Part shown: positions 26,201-35,566 of the stretch, piece after piece
Layout of the letters: each line of letters opens with the position of its first letter
Numbering within the stretch: the stretch's first letter is position 1
Assembly (NCBI RefSeq): GCF_011305415.1
Contig: NZ_JAANOQ010000006.1
Location: 124,001 to 188,000 of the forward strand
Source of the DNA: Flavobacterium bernardetii
Lineage (GTDB): Bacteria > Bacteroidota > Bacteroidia > Flavobacteriales > Flavobacteriaceae
Length of the DNA: 64,000 nucleotides
Direction of reading: 5' to 3'
Position numbers and translations under genes: made by a program
Notes under the pieces: generated by a model
What the model saw: only the letters and a program-made list of their open reading frames with translations
What the model was told of the DNA's origin: nothing
Database searches by the model: none

Positions 26201-27496
26201 GGCAGTTTGTCTAGAACATTTTAATTGCACTCTTCCGCTTACTCCAGCTAAAGTTCTCACTAAAGCCCAATCTACTCCAGTAGTACATCTATAAATTCTT
26301 CCACCACCAGCTCCGAAAGCACTTCTTTTAGTTCCCATAAAAAGATTTCCTGCAAAATCTATTGAAAAACTATTTGGCGCACAATAAGTTGCTGCTGCAG
26401 TTTGCAAAGCAACATTTGTGAATCTTGCAAAATTTACTCCATCAGTACTTTTCCATAGACCTACTGTGTTCGTTCCAACCCATTGTGTTGCTCCAACTGC
26501 TTCAGAATAAAACATGGCATCCGCACCAAAATAAACTTCGGTTAAACCAGTTGTAGGATTTCTCCAAGCAATAATGTCTTGAATATATGATAATTGATCA
26601 GCAAGTGCTGCACCAATTGAAGTTCCATAAATTAATCTCCAAGTTGTTCCACCATCGATAGATTTGTAAACACCATTTCCGTTTACAGCTCCCCAAGTAT
26701 ATACTTCACCCGTTCCTAAATACATAATTTGAGAATTCTGAGGATCTACTGTAAAACAGGTAACTGCCATATTACTTGGCACTCCCGAAACTTGAGTCCA
26801 AGAAGTAGCAGCGTTAGTAATATCATTATTCACCCAAAGTCCACCACTTACAGCACCAGCAAACACTCTAGTAGTACTTCCTGGAGCAAACACCAAAACT
26901 CTAGTTCTTCCACCAACATTATTTGGTCCACGTTCTACCCATTGATTGTCTAAACCATCACCAGGAACTCTACCTATTTCCAATTGTTTATCTAACGTTT
27001 TTTGTAAATCTAAAGTGACTTCAGGAGTAGGTCTTCCTAAATTTGGATCCATAGTATACAACCATTCCTGCTCATTGTAAGCATTCGGTGGTAAACCCAT
27101 AGCTTTTCTCTCCATTTTCGGCAAACTCATTCGTTGTCTATAAGGATGATTTACAATTGCATTTTGATATTTCTCACGTATTTTTTCAATAGAATCGAAT
27201 TCTTTTTTACTTAAAGTCGAAACATTCTCTTCAATAGATTGAATTTCATGTTTTGAAGAAACTAATTCTTTTTTTCTGAAATTTTGTTTTGAATTTGCAA
27301 TAATAGGTTCTGTTGTATTTTCAACAGTTTTTAAAACTGAGCTTTCTAAAACATTTTGATTATTATTCGTTGTGCTTTTCGTAGTTTCCTTTTTTTCTAG
27401 ATTAAATTGCTGTAAATATCCATTTTGATTGGCAAAATAGCAGCTAAACACAATTAATCCTGTTAAAGCACTGGTCTTAAGTAGTTTATTTTTCAT
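23210..27496 (-). CDS. Giant T9SS-secreted beta-propeller protein (sialidase/VPS10-like repeats)
   Basis: 1428 residues. N-terminal hydrophobic signal (1-25), coiled region to about 130, then WVERGPNNVGGRTRVLVF at about 186 and a long run of BNR-like repeats (SIDGGTTWRL, YSADGGANWS, CDGGVYYSNN) to about 910. Next comes a beta-rich region opening TTKTWNGTAWSPAGTPTSKD, shared with the 35567 and 27640 proteins. The last 80 residues are a T9SS type A sorting domain (VEVYDVLGKVIF...EVVTKKIMM). Secreted across the outer membrane and probably surface attached or released. No catalytic residues identified. Outermost gene of a four-gene block of related secreted proteins. Confidence 0.85.
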   Translation of the reverse strand: MKNKLLKTSALTGLIVFSCYFANQNGYLQQFNLEKKETTKSTTNNNQNVLESSVLKTVENTTEPIIANSKQNFRKKELVSSKHEIQSIEENVSTLSKKEFDSIEKIREKYQNAIVNHPYRQRMSLPKMERKAMGLPPNAYNEQEWLYTMDPNLGRPTPEVTLDLQKTLDKQLEIGRVPGDGLDNQWVERGPNNVGGRTRVLVFAPGSTTRVFAGAVSGGLWVNNDITNAATSWTQVSGVPSNMAVTCFTVDPQNSQIMYLGTGEVYTWGAVNGNGVYKSIDGGTTWRLIYGTSIGAALADQLSYIQDIIAWRNPTTGLTEVYFGADAMFYSEAVGATQWVGTNTVGLWKSTDGVNFARFTNVALQTAAATYCAPNSFSIDFAGNLFMGTKRSAFGAGGGRIYRCTTGVDWALVRTLAGVSGRVQLKCSRQTAGRAIALCEDYATDLPVIKRSTDNFAAVETTIALPVSIGAQPPAANDFCRQQAFYDLMIGLNPSDDNEVYVGGIEIFKTNAAFTANAAGMWTQLTDWTVNPTAAGNAAAGTLDGVHSDHHVMAFCPTQTSRVVFGCDGGVYYSNNSGTAIGERNKDYNVTQIYKGSLDQSVANNKMLGGLQDNGSQLINNPAGIGAGIEVYGGDGCWEFIDKQQQYMVSSYVYNTYIYVTYAGVATAYIADDNGGSDGDFVNQCALDSNLNVLYANGTTGATYRIYRYAINPANGATVTTTLSNAAINAIPTYFEVSPYTADRVMVGLSNGRLIRMDAASGATAYTQIATPFAGAISDIKYGNSENDLFVTMHNYGITSVYYSADGGANWSNKEGNLPNIPVKCILQNPNATNEVIIGTELGVWYTVDFNVANPNWRRANTGMKDCKVLSFDYRAADRTILAATFGRGMWTGQFWQCGTTTKTWNGTAWSPAGTPTSKDAVVFAGNYNSTATLDACSVTVNAGANVVFNSGHSLRVGENVTVNATGSLTINSGAALVQYTKHAVNTGNIIVKRTSTNMVRNDYTAWSSPVVNQNLLAFSPNTLANRFYTYNTVNTGTSATAYTSVAPGSTAFATAKGYMIRVNNNWTLTPAAYNGQFTGVPNNGTLTFAVGTGYNLLGNPYTSPISAYRLLITNPKVNTLYYWTHTVAAVAGSYPQNNYASYTTIGGVAAAAGGAIPNDKINVGQGFFVLAATPYTVTFENELREDATTTTQFFRSPLAVEKDQEAEKHRIWLNLNDGTKSYNQILLGYTTNATDGIDNKVDGKMLDTSKTMLYNLIDNKEYVIQGKGLPFSDEDVVKLGLKVTEASNFEINIEQVDGLFVNQDVFVKDSYTGAIHNLKEGSYYFISQAGTFNDRFELIYKKQTKEVEVTSVNAVNVLVRNNELTIQSYQYAIANVEVYDVLGKVIFTKNGIHNKQFNTNQITATKQALIVKIQLENGEVVTKKIMM

Positions 27497-27586
27497 TATA
27501 GTAGTAGGTTCGTTTAATTTGAGGTTACGAATATAAAAAAATATTTAACAAAAACCGACAAACAGACAATAAATTAGACGAAATGC

Positions 27587-27618
27587 AAAAAAGCCTCACA
27601 AATTGTGAAGCTTTTTTG
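27587..27618 (-). terminator. Terminator of the 27640 subtilase gene
   Basis: Arms around CTCACAA/TTGTGAAG with A6 and T6 tails just downstream of the minus-strand stop. Confidence 0.75.
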
Positions 27619-27639
27619 ATTTGTTAATTTTAAATATGA

Positions 27640-30600
27640 TTAATAAATTATTTTCTTATCAATTGTTTGCCCATTTGCTAATTTAATTTTCACAATTAAA
27701 GCTTGATTTTTATTTAGGAAGGATGAAATAATAAGTGATTTATCATTTACATTTTCTTTGTTATAGATATTTCTTCCCAAAAGATCAAATATACTAACCG
27801 ACTCCATTTTTTCTGATGAACTTATATTAAGTTTTTCATCTTTGGTAAAAATCATTAAACTTTCATTTGACTCAAAACTTTCATTTGACAAAAGTGCATT
27901 TTTATAAACCAATACAAACCTGTTATTAAACACACCCTCTGTTGTAGAGAAGTTATAAGGTGTCGCTTTAATATTATGGATGCTATTTGTTGCTTTGTCT
28001 TTTAGGAAAATATCTTGTGTAGTGAATAAACCGTCAACATTTTCTAATGAAATATTATAATTACCAGCTAGTGTAGCTTTCAATCCTAATGGTATTTCAT
28101 CCGTATCAACAAATGGTAATCCTTTACCTTGAATCACAAATTCAGCATCATTAATAACATTATACAACATAGTATTAGACTTTTCTAAAACTTCACCATC
28201 AATAGCATTATCAAACCCATTAGTTGCGTCATTTGTGTAACCGACTAATATTTGATTGTATGAATTTGTTGCATCATTTAAGTTTAACCAAATTCTGTGT
28301 TTTTCAGTTTCGACAATTGTTGACACTTCGTTTGAATTTTTATAAAACTGAGTACTTACAGATGCATTTACACGCTGAGTATTAAAGAAATTTGCATTCC
28401 CAGCAGCGGTTGCATTTATAAAAAAACCTTGTCCTGTTTGAATTGTTCCGTTTGGAACTGCGCCACCAGCAGCAGCAGCTACTCCGCCTAATGTAGTAAA
28501 TGAAGCATAATTATTTTGCGGATAAGTACTTCCTACAGCAGCTACTGTATGTGTCCAAAAATACAATGTCCCAATTGTAGGATTTGATGATAAAAAGGCT
28601 CTTGCATCAATTGGTGAAGCATAAGGATTTCCTATTAAATTATATCCAATTCCAATACTTTGAGGAACATTCCCATTTATTGGGTTACCTGTAAACTGAC
28701 CGTTAAAAACTGTAGCAGTTACTGGCCAGTTATTTGCTGCACGAATCATATAACCTTTCCCAGCAACAAAATTGTTAGTTGCTGTTACTGCTTGGTAAGC
28801 TGTTGGAGTTGTAGATCCTGTAAATAAATATTGATAAAATCTTGTAGCTAAAGTACTTGGCGAAAATGATTGCAATTGTTGTCCAGAAACTGGTGAAGAC
28901 CATGCGGTATAATCTAATCGTACCATAGCTGCAGAGTTTCTTTTTACAATAATATTACCTACATTAACAACTGCTGCATCAATTTGTCTTAATCCTGCAT
29001 TATTATTTACTGTAAATGTTCCAGTTCCATTAACGGTTAGAGCACCATTTAATATAAAGGTATGGCCCGAATTTACTGTTACATTACTTCCTGCGTTTAC
29101 AACTACAGAACAAGCTTCAACATTTCCAGTTGAAGTATAATTCCCAGAAAAAGTTACAGCAGTAATTTTTGTAGGAGTTCCGTTTGTCCATGCTGAACCG
29201 TTCCAAGTAGTCGTTACGCTTCCACAAGGAACAATGTTTATTGTAACTGTTCTACTTGGAACCCAACCATTACTTGCGTTTTTTACATCTATTTTAAATG
29301 TTGTTGATGTTGTAGTAACCTCTGTATTTGTGTAAGAAACAATTCCGTCATTAATGTCTTTTTGTGTAAATGTGTTTCCTACTATTAAATTAGTTCCGTT
29401 CTTTTTTAAGTTTCCTAAAGAGGGTAATTCTAATAAAGTATATGTTTGTTGTAAATCTGTTTGAGCTGTTGAAGTCGCATTTAAATCTGCAGAAGTTATT
29501 ACAGAAGTTGATGTGGCAACAACATTTATTGTGTTTGAAGTTAATACTGGAACAGGTGAAATTGCAGACTTACTACAAATTTTTAAGCTAAATGCATCAA
29601 TACTTCCACCATCACCATTATAAGGATCATTAACTGTTAAAGTCCAAGTTCCATTAGCTAATAAACCATCAAAAGCGCTAAGTGATTCAAAAGTTTTAAT
29701 TGTTCCAGAAATTGCCGGAGATGTTACATTACAAGCTGGAGCAATACCAGCATCGTCATAAGTACAGCTAATATCAGGTTGACCGCCACATGCTTCTTGT
29801 TGTAATATCACAACTGGGCTACCGATTGAAGTTGGACCTGTTAATCTGATTGTCATGTCTTGAACGTATGTATGAGAAATATCTACACTTACAGTAACTT
29901 TACCTATTGTTAAACCACCTGTTACAGAAACTGGAACAGTAGCAACAGAGTTTGCTGTAGTATTTATAACTCCACTAGAAAAATTAGTTGCTACAAATGA
30001 AGCTGGTGTACAATCTATGATAGCTGTTTGAAAACTTCTCATAGTTTCATAAGCAGGTGTAGCACAGCTGTTTTTTGGTCTAACTCTCCAATAATAAATT
30101 GTTTGTGAAGCTAATCCCGTCAAATTAAATGAAGGTGTTGTAACATTACCTGAAAAAGCCAATACACTAAATGTAGGCGATGTTGAAACTTGAACATCCC
30201 AACCGGTTGCATTTGCATCATTTTGCCAAGATAAAGAAGTACTTGTTGTTACCCCTATTAAACCATTTGCTGGAGATGTATACGTTGGAGATGAAAAAGT
30301 TGGATGAAAAACAGTTAAAAATATTTTTCTAATTTCAGTTTCTGTTCCGTTATTTCCGATTATGTCAATTGTATAACTTCCAGCTGCAACAGCTGCTAAA
30401 TTACTTATAGTAACATCAAAAGTTCCTGTCGCAGAAAAATTATTTGTACTAAAGCCTAAAGTCGCACCAGCTGGAACATTTGCTGAACTCATTACTACAT
30501 TAGCTCCTCCAATTTTTGTTAAAGAAAAAGGATACACTGCATTACCAGTATTAGAACATTTTGTTTGAGTATCAGTTAATGTTTTAAAAGTAAAATTAGA

Positions 30601-32304
30601 AGTTACTCCAGTTACCACTAAAGCAAATTTTTGTGGCCCATCTGCTAAAACCCCTTTATGTGTTATAGTTACTGTGTAAACAGTAGCTGCAGTTGGCGTG
30701 TCAACATTAATTCTTTCTACATTATCAACAGGATTATCTCCCGCTCTTGTTGCATTAGCGGTAGCGACATTTGTTAATCTCCAAGGGAAAAAAGTAGAAG
30801 CGCCTTGTGTTATTCTTATATCTAAATCATTCGTAAGATCTGCTACAGCATCATTAACCGTTGAAGTAGTATTAACTTTAGAAATATCTGGAACATCAGT
30901 CCAACAAATAGAACCTAAAAGTGGCGTTGTTCCACCAGTGGCTACAAATTGTTTTACAATAGTTTGTCCTTGAGCCAATTCTTCTTCAGAAATCCAAGAT
31001 GTTAAACCATTATTTGTAATTGATTCCGCTGAAGATCTTGCATCAACTAAACCCCAACCGTAATTTGCATCTGGTCCTGGTCTACCTCTATCTGTAGCTG
31101 TATGACAAACTAGTCCTTTTAGAGTAGAAGCTCGCATAAATTTTCCATTAACATTATTTGCATGTTGCTGAATCAATGTTAATGTTCCTGTAACGTTAGG
31201 CGCAGCCATAGACGTCCCTAACATTGTTGCATATTGTGTAGTAGAACCTCCAGTTCCTGAACCGTTACCAGCAGAATAAATACCACTACCAGTACCAGCT
31301 CCGTCTCCAGTTACATCTGGTTTAATTCTTCTATCATCTGATGGGCCTTGACTTGAAGAACTATGTACAGTTCCGCCAGCTGTTATTGCATAAGGTGACG
31401 CAACATTAAAAGTGGCGTCAATTCCATTTGCGATTGTTAAAATATTTTTTGAGTTTTTATTTCCATTTAATTTATCATAACCCGTTGTTGTTGGGGTTGC
31501 ATTACCATTGTTTGATCCATCATTTCCCGCAGACATTATTGGTAAATAATTTGGAAAAGTATATGCAATTACATCCCAATTATAAGAATCATCTACATAA
31601 GACCCCATATACCAAGCTGGTAAATTAACTCCTGTAGATGGATTTGTAATTGGCACTCCATAAGAATGGTTTGATACCAACATTCCATTCATAGCTTCGG
31701 TAATAGCTTCAGATTCATCAGAATCCCAATCAAAAGATCTAGCTGTTGCTGCTGGCGCCATTCCTTTTGCATTAGCCACAACTCCAGAACCAATAATTGT
31801 ACCCATAACATGAATGGCATGGAAACTATTTGCATTTCTAGTTGTTCCATCAACCATAGTAATTCTACCTGTATATTCTTGGTGGTTATGAATTGGACCT
31901 CCATCCCACATACGTGGTACCATTCCAGTTCCGGTTAAATTTAAACCTAAACTTCCGCCTGATCTTAAATGTGGAACACGTGTTGAAATTGCTGCTTCCG
32001 CATTATCAATAGAATAATAAATTGGAATTCCTTCAGGAGTAATATACATCAATTGATCAAAGTTCCCTTTTGAATTTTCTCTATAAATAGGTAAGTTGTT
32101 TTTTTTGGCAAAAGCCTCAACTTCTTTTCGTTGTAAAAACTCTCTTTGTTTTACATTTTGCAGTAACTGATTGGCCTTAGCCATATCATAATCTTTTATT
32201 ATTTCTTGTACTTGTTTTTCTGTTTGAGCATAACCGTTATTGAAAACAACAGCAATTAACATAAAAAAAGTAAGCTTAATAAAAAATGAGTAGGTAATTT
32301 TCAT
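27640..32304 (-). CDS. T9SS-secreted S8 subtilase with FN3-like, P-domain and shared beta region
   Basis: 1554 residues. Signal peptide 1-26, short propeptide, then a peptidase S8 domain with Asp134 (RMWDGG), His162 (FHAIHVMGT), oxyanion Asn261 (SAGND) and Ser365 (GTSMAAP). There follow an FN3-like segment (TSLSWQNDANATGWDVQV), a proprotein-convertase P-domain (HTYVQDMTIRLTGP... NDPYNGDGGSIDAFSLKIC), a cadherin-like stretch, the TTTWNGSAWTNGTPTK beta region shared with the propeller proteins, and a type A sorting domain (IFDLLGRNIYN...TIDKKIIY). Extracellular protease. The gene at 32449 is a shorter paralogue lacking the shared beta region. Confidence 0.9.
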   Translation of the reverse strand: MKITYSFFIKLTFFMLIAVVFNNGYAQTEKQVQEIIKDYDMAKANQLLQNVKQREFLQRKEVEAFAKKNNLPIYRENSKGNFDQLMYITPEGIPIYYSIDNAEAAISTRVPHLRSGGSLGLNLTGTGMVPRMWDGGPIHNHQEYTGRITMVDGTTRNANSFHAIHVMGTIIGSGVVANAKGMAPAATARSFDWDSDESEAITEAMNGMLVSNHSYGVPITNPSTGVNLPAWYMGSYVDDSYNWDVIAYTFPNYLPIMSAGNDGSNNGNATPTTTGYDKLNGNKNSKNILTIANGIDATFNVASPYAITAGGTVHSSSSQGPSDDRRIKPDVTGDGAGTGSGIYSAGNGSGTGGSTTQYATMLGTSMAAPNVTGTLTLIQQHANNVNGKFMRASTLKGLVCHTATDRGRPGPDANYGWGLVDARSSAESITNNGLTSWISEEELAQGQTIVKQFVATGGTTPLLGSICWTDVPDISKVNTTSTVNDAVADLTNDLDIRITQGASTFFPWRLTNVATANATRAGDNPVDNVERINVDTPTAATVYTVTITHKGVLADGPQKFALVVTGVTSNFTFKTLTDTQTKCSNTGNAVYPFSLTKIGGANVVMSSANVPAGATLGFSTNNFSATGTFDVTISNLAAVAAGSYTIDIIGNNGTETEIRKIFLTVFHPTFSSPTYTSPANGLIGVTTSTSLSWQNDANATGWDVQVSTSPTFSVLAFSGNVTTPSFNLTGLASQTIYYWRVRPKNSCATPAYETMRSFQTAIIDCTPASFVATNFSSGVINTTANSVATVPVSVTGGLTIGKVTVSVDISHTYVQDMTIRLTGPTSIGSPVVILQQEACGGQPDISCTYDDAGIAPACNVTSPAISGTIKTFESLSAFDGLLANGTWTLTVNDPYNGDGGSIDAFSLKICSKSAISPVPVLTSNTINVVATSTSVITSADLNATSTAQTDLQQTYTLLELPSLGNLKKNGTNLIVGNTFTQKDINDGIVSYTNTEVTTTSTTFKIDVKNASNGWVPSRTVTINIVPCGSVTTTWNGSAWTNGTPTKITAVTFSGNYTSTGNVEACSVVVNAGSNVTVNSGHTFILNGALTVNGTGTFTVNNNAGLRQIDAAVVNVGNIIVKRNSAAMVRLDYTAWSSPVSGQQLQSFSPSTLATRFYQYLFTGSTTPTAYQAVTATNNFVAGKGYMIRAANNWPVTATVFNGQFTGNPINGNVPQSIGIGYNLIGNPYASPIDARAFLSSNPTIGTLYFWTHTVAAVGSTYPQNNYASFTTLGGVAAAAGGAVPNGTIQTGQGFFINATAAGNANFFNTQRVNASVSTQFYKNSNEVSTIVETEKHRIWLNLNDATNSYNQILVGYTNDATNGFDNAIDGEVLEKSNTMLYNVINDAEFVIQGKGLPFVDTDEIPLGLKATLAGNYNISLENVDGLFTTQDIFLKDKATNSIHNIKATPYNFSTTEGVFNNRFVLVYKNALLSNESFESNESLMIFTKDEKLNISSSEKMESVSIFDLLGRNIYNKENVNDKSLIISSFLNKNQALIVKIKLANGQTIDKKIIY

Positions 32305-32369
32305 AATAATTTATTTTGGGTTTACTAATTTATAAAAAAAACATTAACATTATCAAAAATTTAAAAATA

Positions 32370-32380
32370 ATCGATGAAAT
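32370..32380 (-). promoter_or_regulatory. ATCGATGAAA motif upstream of the 27640 subtilase
   Basis: ATTTCATCGAT on the minus strand, about 66 bases before the ATG. The same motif occurs twice upstream of both the 32449 and 35567 genes. Confidence 0.35.
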
Positions 32381-32397
32381 GCATATTATAAATAAAA

Positions 32398-32422
32398 AAA
32401 GCCCGCAAAATTGCGGGCTTTA
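32398..32422 (-). terminator. Terminator of the 32449 subtilase gene
   Basis: Stem AAAGCCCGCAA / TTGCGGGCTTT with a 3-base loop and A-run, 27 bases past the minus-strand stop. Confidence 0.8.
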
Positions 32423-32448
32423 TAAATTATCATCAATTATTAAAATTC

Positions 32449-35433
32449 TTAAAAAATGACTTTCTTTTCAACTATTTGTCCATTTGAAAGGACAATCTTA
32501 ACAATTAAAACTTGATTTTTATTTGAAAATGATGAAATTACATGTGATTTATCATTAACATTTTCTTTTTTATAAATATTCTTTCCAAGAATATCAAAAA
32601 CAGTAATTGACTGTATTTCTTCAGAAGAAATAATATTAAGTTTTTCATTTTGGGTAAAAATATTCAAATTTTCGTTAGAAACTATCGAAGTTGAAGACAA
32701 TGGAATTTGTTTATTACAAATCTTTAAACTAAATGAATTAACTGAACCTCCATCTCCATTATAAGGATCATTAACTGTCAAAATCCAAGTTCCATCTGCT
32801 TGTAATCCATCCAAACCATGTAATAATTCGAATGATTTAATTAAACCTGATATTGCTGGTGATGTTGGGTTACAATTAGCTGCTGCTCCTAAATCATCAT
32901 AAGTACAATCTATATCTGGCTGACCACCACAAGCTTCTTCTTGCAATTTAATTACTGGACTACCAATAGAAGCAGGACCTGTTAAAGTAATTGTCATATC
33001 TTGAACATACGTATGTGTTAGATTTATAGTTGCAGTAATTTTTCCAATTATTAAACCACCAGATACCGTAACAGGAACTGTTGCAAGTGCATTTGCAGTA
33101 GCAGCAATAGTTCCATTAGTAAAATCAGTTGCTATAAAAGGTGTATTTGAACAATCAATAATCGCAGTACTAAAACTTCTTTCAGTAGAATATGTTCCCG
33201 CTGCACAACTGTTATTTGGTTTAACTCTCCAATAGTAAGTAGTATTAGAAGCCAATCCAATTGCCGTAAACGATGGTGTTGTTACGTTTCCAGAAAAGGC
33301 AATTGTTGAGAAATTTTGCATTGTTGAAACTTGAACATCCCAATTTGTAGCATTTAAATCATTTTGCCAAGTTAATGTTTGAATAGTCGTAGCGCCAGTT
33401 TGAGCATTTGCAGGACTTAATAACGTTTGTGTAGTGAATGTTGGATGAAAAACTTTTAGATATATCTTTCTAATCTCAGTTTCTATCCCATTATTTCCAA
33501 TAATATCAATTGTGTATGATCCTGCAGCAACATTAGCTAAATTACTAATGGTTACATCAAATGTACCATTTGCAGAAAATGCACTTTGACTAAAAACTAA
33601 ATTAGCTCCAGCAGGAACATTTGCAGAAGTAAAATTCACATTTGCACCACCCAATTTGTTAACTGAAAAATTATAAACTGCATTACCCGTATTAGAACAT
33701 TTTAATTGTGTATCTGCTAATGTTTTAAATGTAAAATTTGATGTAATACCAGTAACTATTAATGAGAATTTTTGTGGGCCATCTGCTAAAACTCCTTTAT
33801 GAGTTACAGAAATTGTATAAGTAGTTCCTGCAGTGGGTGCATCAATATTAATTCTTTCAACAACATCAACATTATTATCTTCAGCTCTAGTTGCATTATC
33901 AGTTGCAACTGGTAATAATTTCCATGGATAAAATATATTAGTAGCTTGTGTTATTCTAATATCTAAATCATTAGTTAAATCAGCGACAGCATCATTTAGA
34001 ATTCCATTATTAACTTTACTTTCATCTGCAACATCAGTCCAACAAATCGAACCTAATAAAGGCGTTGTACCTCCAGTTGCTACAACTTGCATTGTGTAAG
34101 TTTGTCCTTGCGTCAAAGTTTCTTCAGAAATCCATGAAGATATTCCATTTCCAGTAATTGTTTCTGCAGATTTTTTAGCATCTAAATAACCCCAACCATA
34201 TTGAGCATCTGGACCTGGTCTACCTCTATCTGTAGCAGTATGACACGCTAAACCTTTAAGTGTTGCAGCTCTCATAAATTTACCATTAACATTATTCGCA
34301 TGTTGTTGAACTAATGTCAATGTACCTGTTACGTTAGGTGCAGCCATAGAAGTTCCTAACATTGTTGTATATTGTGTAGTAGAACCACCAGTTCCTGAAC
34401 CATTTCCTGCAGAATAAATTCCTGAACCCGTTCCAGCTCCATCTCCAGAAACATCCGGTTTAATTCTCCTATCATCAGATGGTCCTTGACTTGAAGAGCC
34501 ATGAATTGCGCCTCCTGCAGTAATTGCTCCAGTTGCGTCAACAGTTGCGTCTCTAGCGTTAGCTATAGTAAGAACATTTTTTGAATTTTTATTTCCATTC
34601 AATTTATCATAACCTACAGTAGTTGGGGTTGCATTACCATTGTTACCACCATCATTTCCTGCTGACATTATTGGTAAATAATTTGGAAAAGTATAGGCAA
34701 TTTCATCCCAATTATAAGAATCTTGCACGTAAGACCCCATATACCAAGCCGGTAAATTAACACCAGTAGTTTGATTGGTAATTGGTGTTCCATAAGAATG
34801 GTTTGACAACAACATCCCATTCATAGCTTCGGTAATAGCTTCAGATTCATCATTATCCCAATCAAATGATCTAGATGTTGCAGCTGGAGCCATTCCTTTA
34901 GCGGCAGCAGTAACTCCAGAACCAATAATTGTTCCCATAACATGAATAGCGTGAAAACTATTTGAATTTCTAACAGTGTTATCAACCATTGCTATTCTAC
35001 CAGCATATTCTTGGTGTGCATGAATTGGTCCGCCATCCCACATACGTGGCACTAAACCTGTTCCTGTTAAATTTAGTCCTAAACTTCCACCTGATCTTAA
35101 ATGTGGAACACGTGTTGATATTGCCGCTTCAGCATTATCAATAGAATAATAAATAGGAATGCCGTCAGTTATTCGCATTAATTGATCAAATCCACCATTT
35201 TTATTTTCTCTATAAATTGGCAAATTATTATTTCTCGCGAATTCTTCCACTTCTCCTTTTTCACGAAGCTCTCTTTGTTTTACATTTTGAAGCAATTGTT
35301 TTGCTTTAATCATGTCATAATCTTTTATTATCTCTTGTACTTGTTTTTCTGTTTGTGAGTACCCATTATTGAAAACAACAGGGATTAACATAAAAAAAGT
35401 AAGTTTAATAAAAAATGTGTAGGTTTTTTTCAT
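32449..35433 (-). CDS. T9SS-secreted S8 subtilase, short paralogue
   Basis: 994 residues, closely similar to the first 910 residues of the 27640 protein: signal peptide, Asp133, His161, Asn260, Ser362, then FN3-like and P-domain. After the P-domain's SFSLKIC it jumps straight to a type A sorting domain (VFDILGKNIYK...QIVEKKVIF); the cadherin-like and shared beta regions of the neighbour are absent. The catalytic machinery is complete. Each of the four T9SS genes has its own terminator, so they are not one operon. Confidence 0.92.
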   Translation of the reverse strand: MKKTYTFFIKLTFFMLIPVVFNNGYSQTEKQVQEIIKDYDMIKAKQLLQNVKQRELREKGEVEEFARNNNLPIYRENKNGGFDQLMRITDGIPIYYSIDNAEAAISTRVPHLRSGGSLGLNLTGTGLVPRMWDGGPIHAHQEYAGRIAMVDNTVRNSNSFHAIHVMGTIIGSGVTAAAKGMAPAATSRSFDWDNDESEAITEAMNGMLLSNHSYGTPITNQTTGVNLPAWYMGSYVQDSYNWDEIAYTFPNYLPIMSAGNDGGNNGNATPTTVGYDKLNGNKNSKNVLTIANARDATVDATGAITAGGAIHGSSSQGPSDDRRIKPDVSGDGAGTGSGIYSAGNGSGTGGSTTQYTTMLGTSMAAPNVTGTLTLVQQHANNVNGKFMRAATLKGLACHTATDRGRPGPDAQYGWGYLDAKKSAETITGNGISSWISEETLTQGQTYTMQVVATGGTTPLLGSICWTDVADESKVNNGILNDAVADLTNDLDIRITQATNIFYPWKLLPVATDNATRAEDNNVDVVERINIDAPTAGTTYTISVTHKGVLADGPQKFSLIVTGITSNFTFKTLADTQLKCSNTGNAVYNFSVNKLGGANVNFTSANVPAGANLVFSQSAFSANGTFDVTISNLANVAAGSYTIDIIGNNGIETEIRKIYLKVFHPTFTTQTLLSPANAQTGATTIQTLTWQNDLNATNWDVQVSTMQNFSTIAFSGNVTTPSFTAIGLASNTTYYWRVKPNNSCAAGTYSTERSFSTAIIDCSNTPFIATDFTNGTIAATANALATVPVTVSGGLIIGKITATINLTHTYVQDMTITLTGPASIGSPVIKLQEEACGGQPDIDCTYDDLGAAANCNPTSPAISGLIKSFELLHGLDGLQADGTWILTVNDPYNGDGGSVNSFSLKICNKQIPLSSTSIVSNENLNIFTQNEKLNIISSEEIQSITVFDILGKNIYKKENVNDKSHVISSFSNKNQVLIVKIVLSNGQIVEKKVIF

Positions 35434-35477
35434 AATTATTAAATTTGGTGGACCAAAATATTAAAAAAAATAATAAT

Positions 35478-35508
35478 ATCGATGAAAAAATACATTTAAT
35501 CGATGAAA
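35478..35508 (-). promoter_or_regulatory. Paired ATCGATGAAA motifs upstream of the 32449 subtilase
   Basis: ATCGATGAAA at 35478-35487 and 35499-35508, 21 bases apart (two helical turns), 45-75 bases before the ATG. Candidate binding site for a dimeric regulator. Confidence 0.4.
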
Positions 35509-35521
35509 TACACTATTTAAC

Positions 35522-35550
35522 AAAAAAGCCCACAAAAGTGGGCTTTTTTA
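35522..35550 (-). terminator. Terminator of the 35567 propeller gene
   Basis: Stem AAAAAAGCCCAC / GTGGGCTTTTTT with loop AAAA, next to the stop. Confidence 0.8.
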
Positions 35551-35566
35551 AAAACTTATAAAAAAC

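Noticed and set aside
24894..26953. Several 60-90 residue plus-strand ORFs inside the T9SS genes
   Set aside because: Low-complexity Ser/Ile/Thr-rich shadows of the minus-strand repeats, with no conserved motif; the same applies to those at 30698, 36221, 37000, 39009 and 39484.
27640..35433. The secreted subtilases as part of the defence pair
   Set aside because: They have signal peptides, P-domains and T9SS sorting domains and no adjacent ATPase; only the cytoplasmic subtilase at 59523 fits IetAS.
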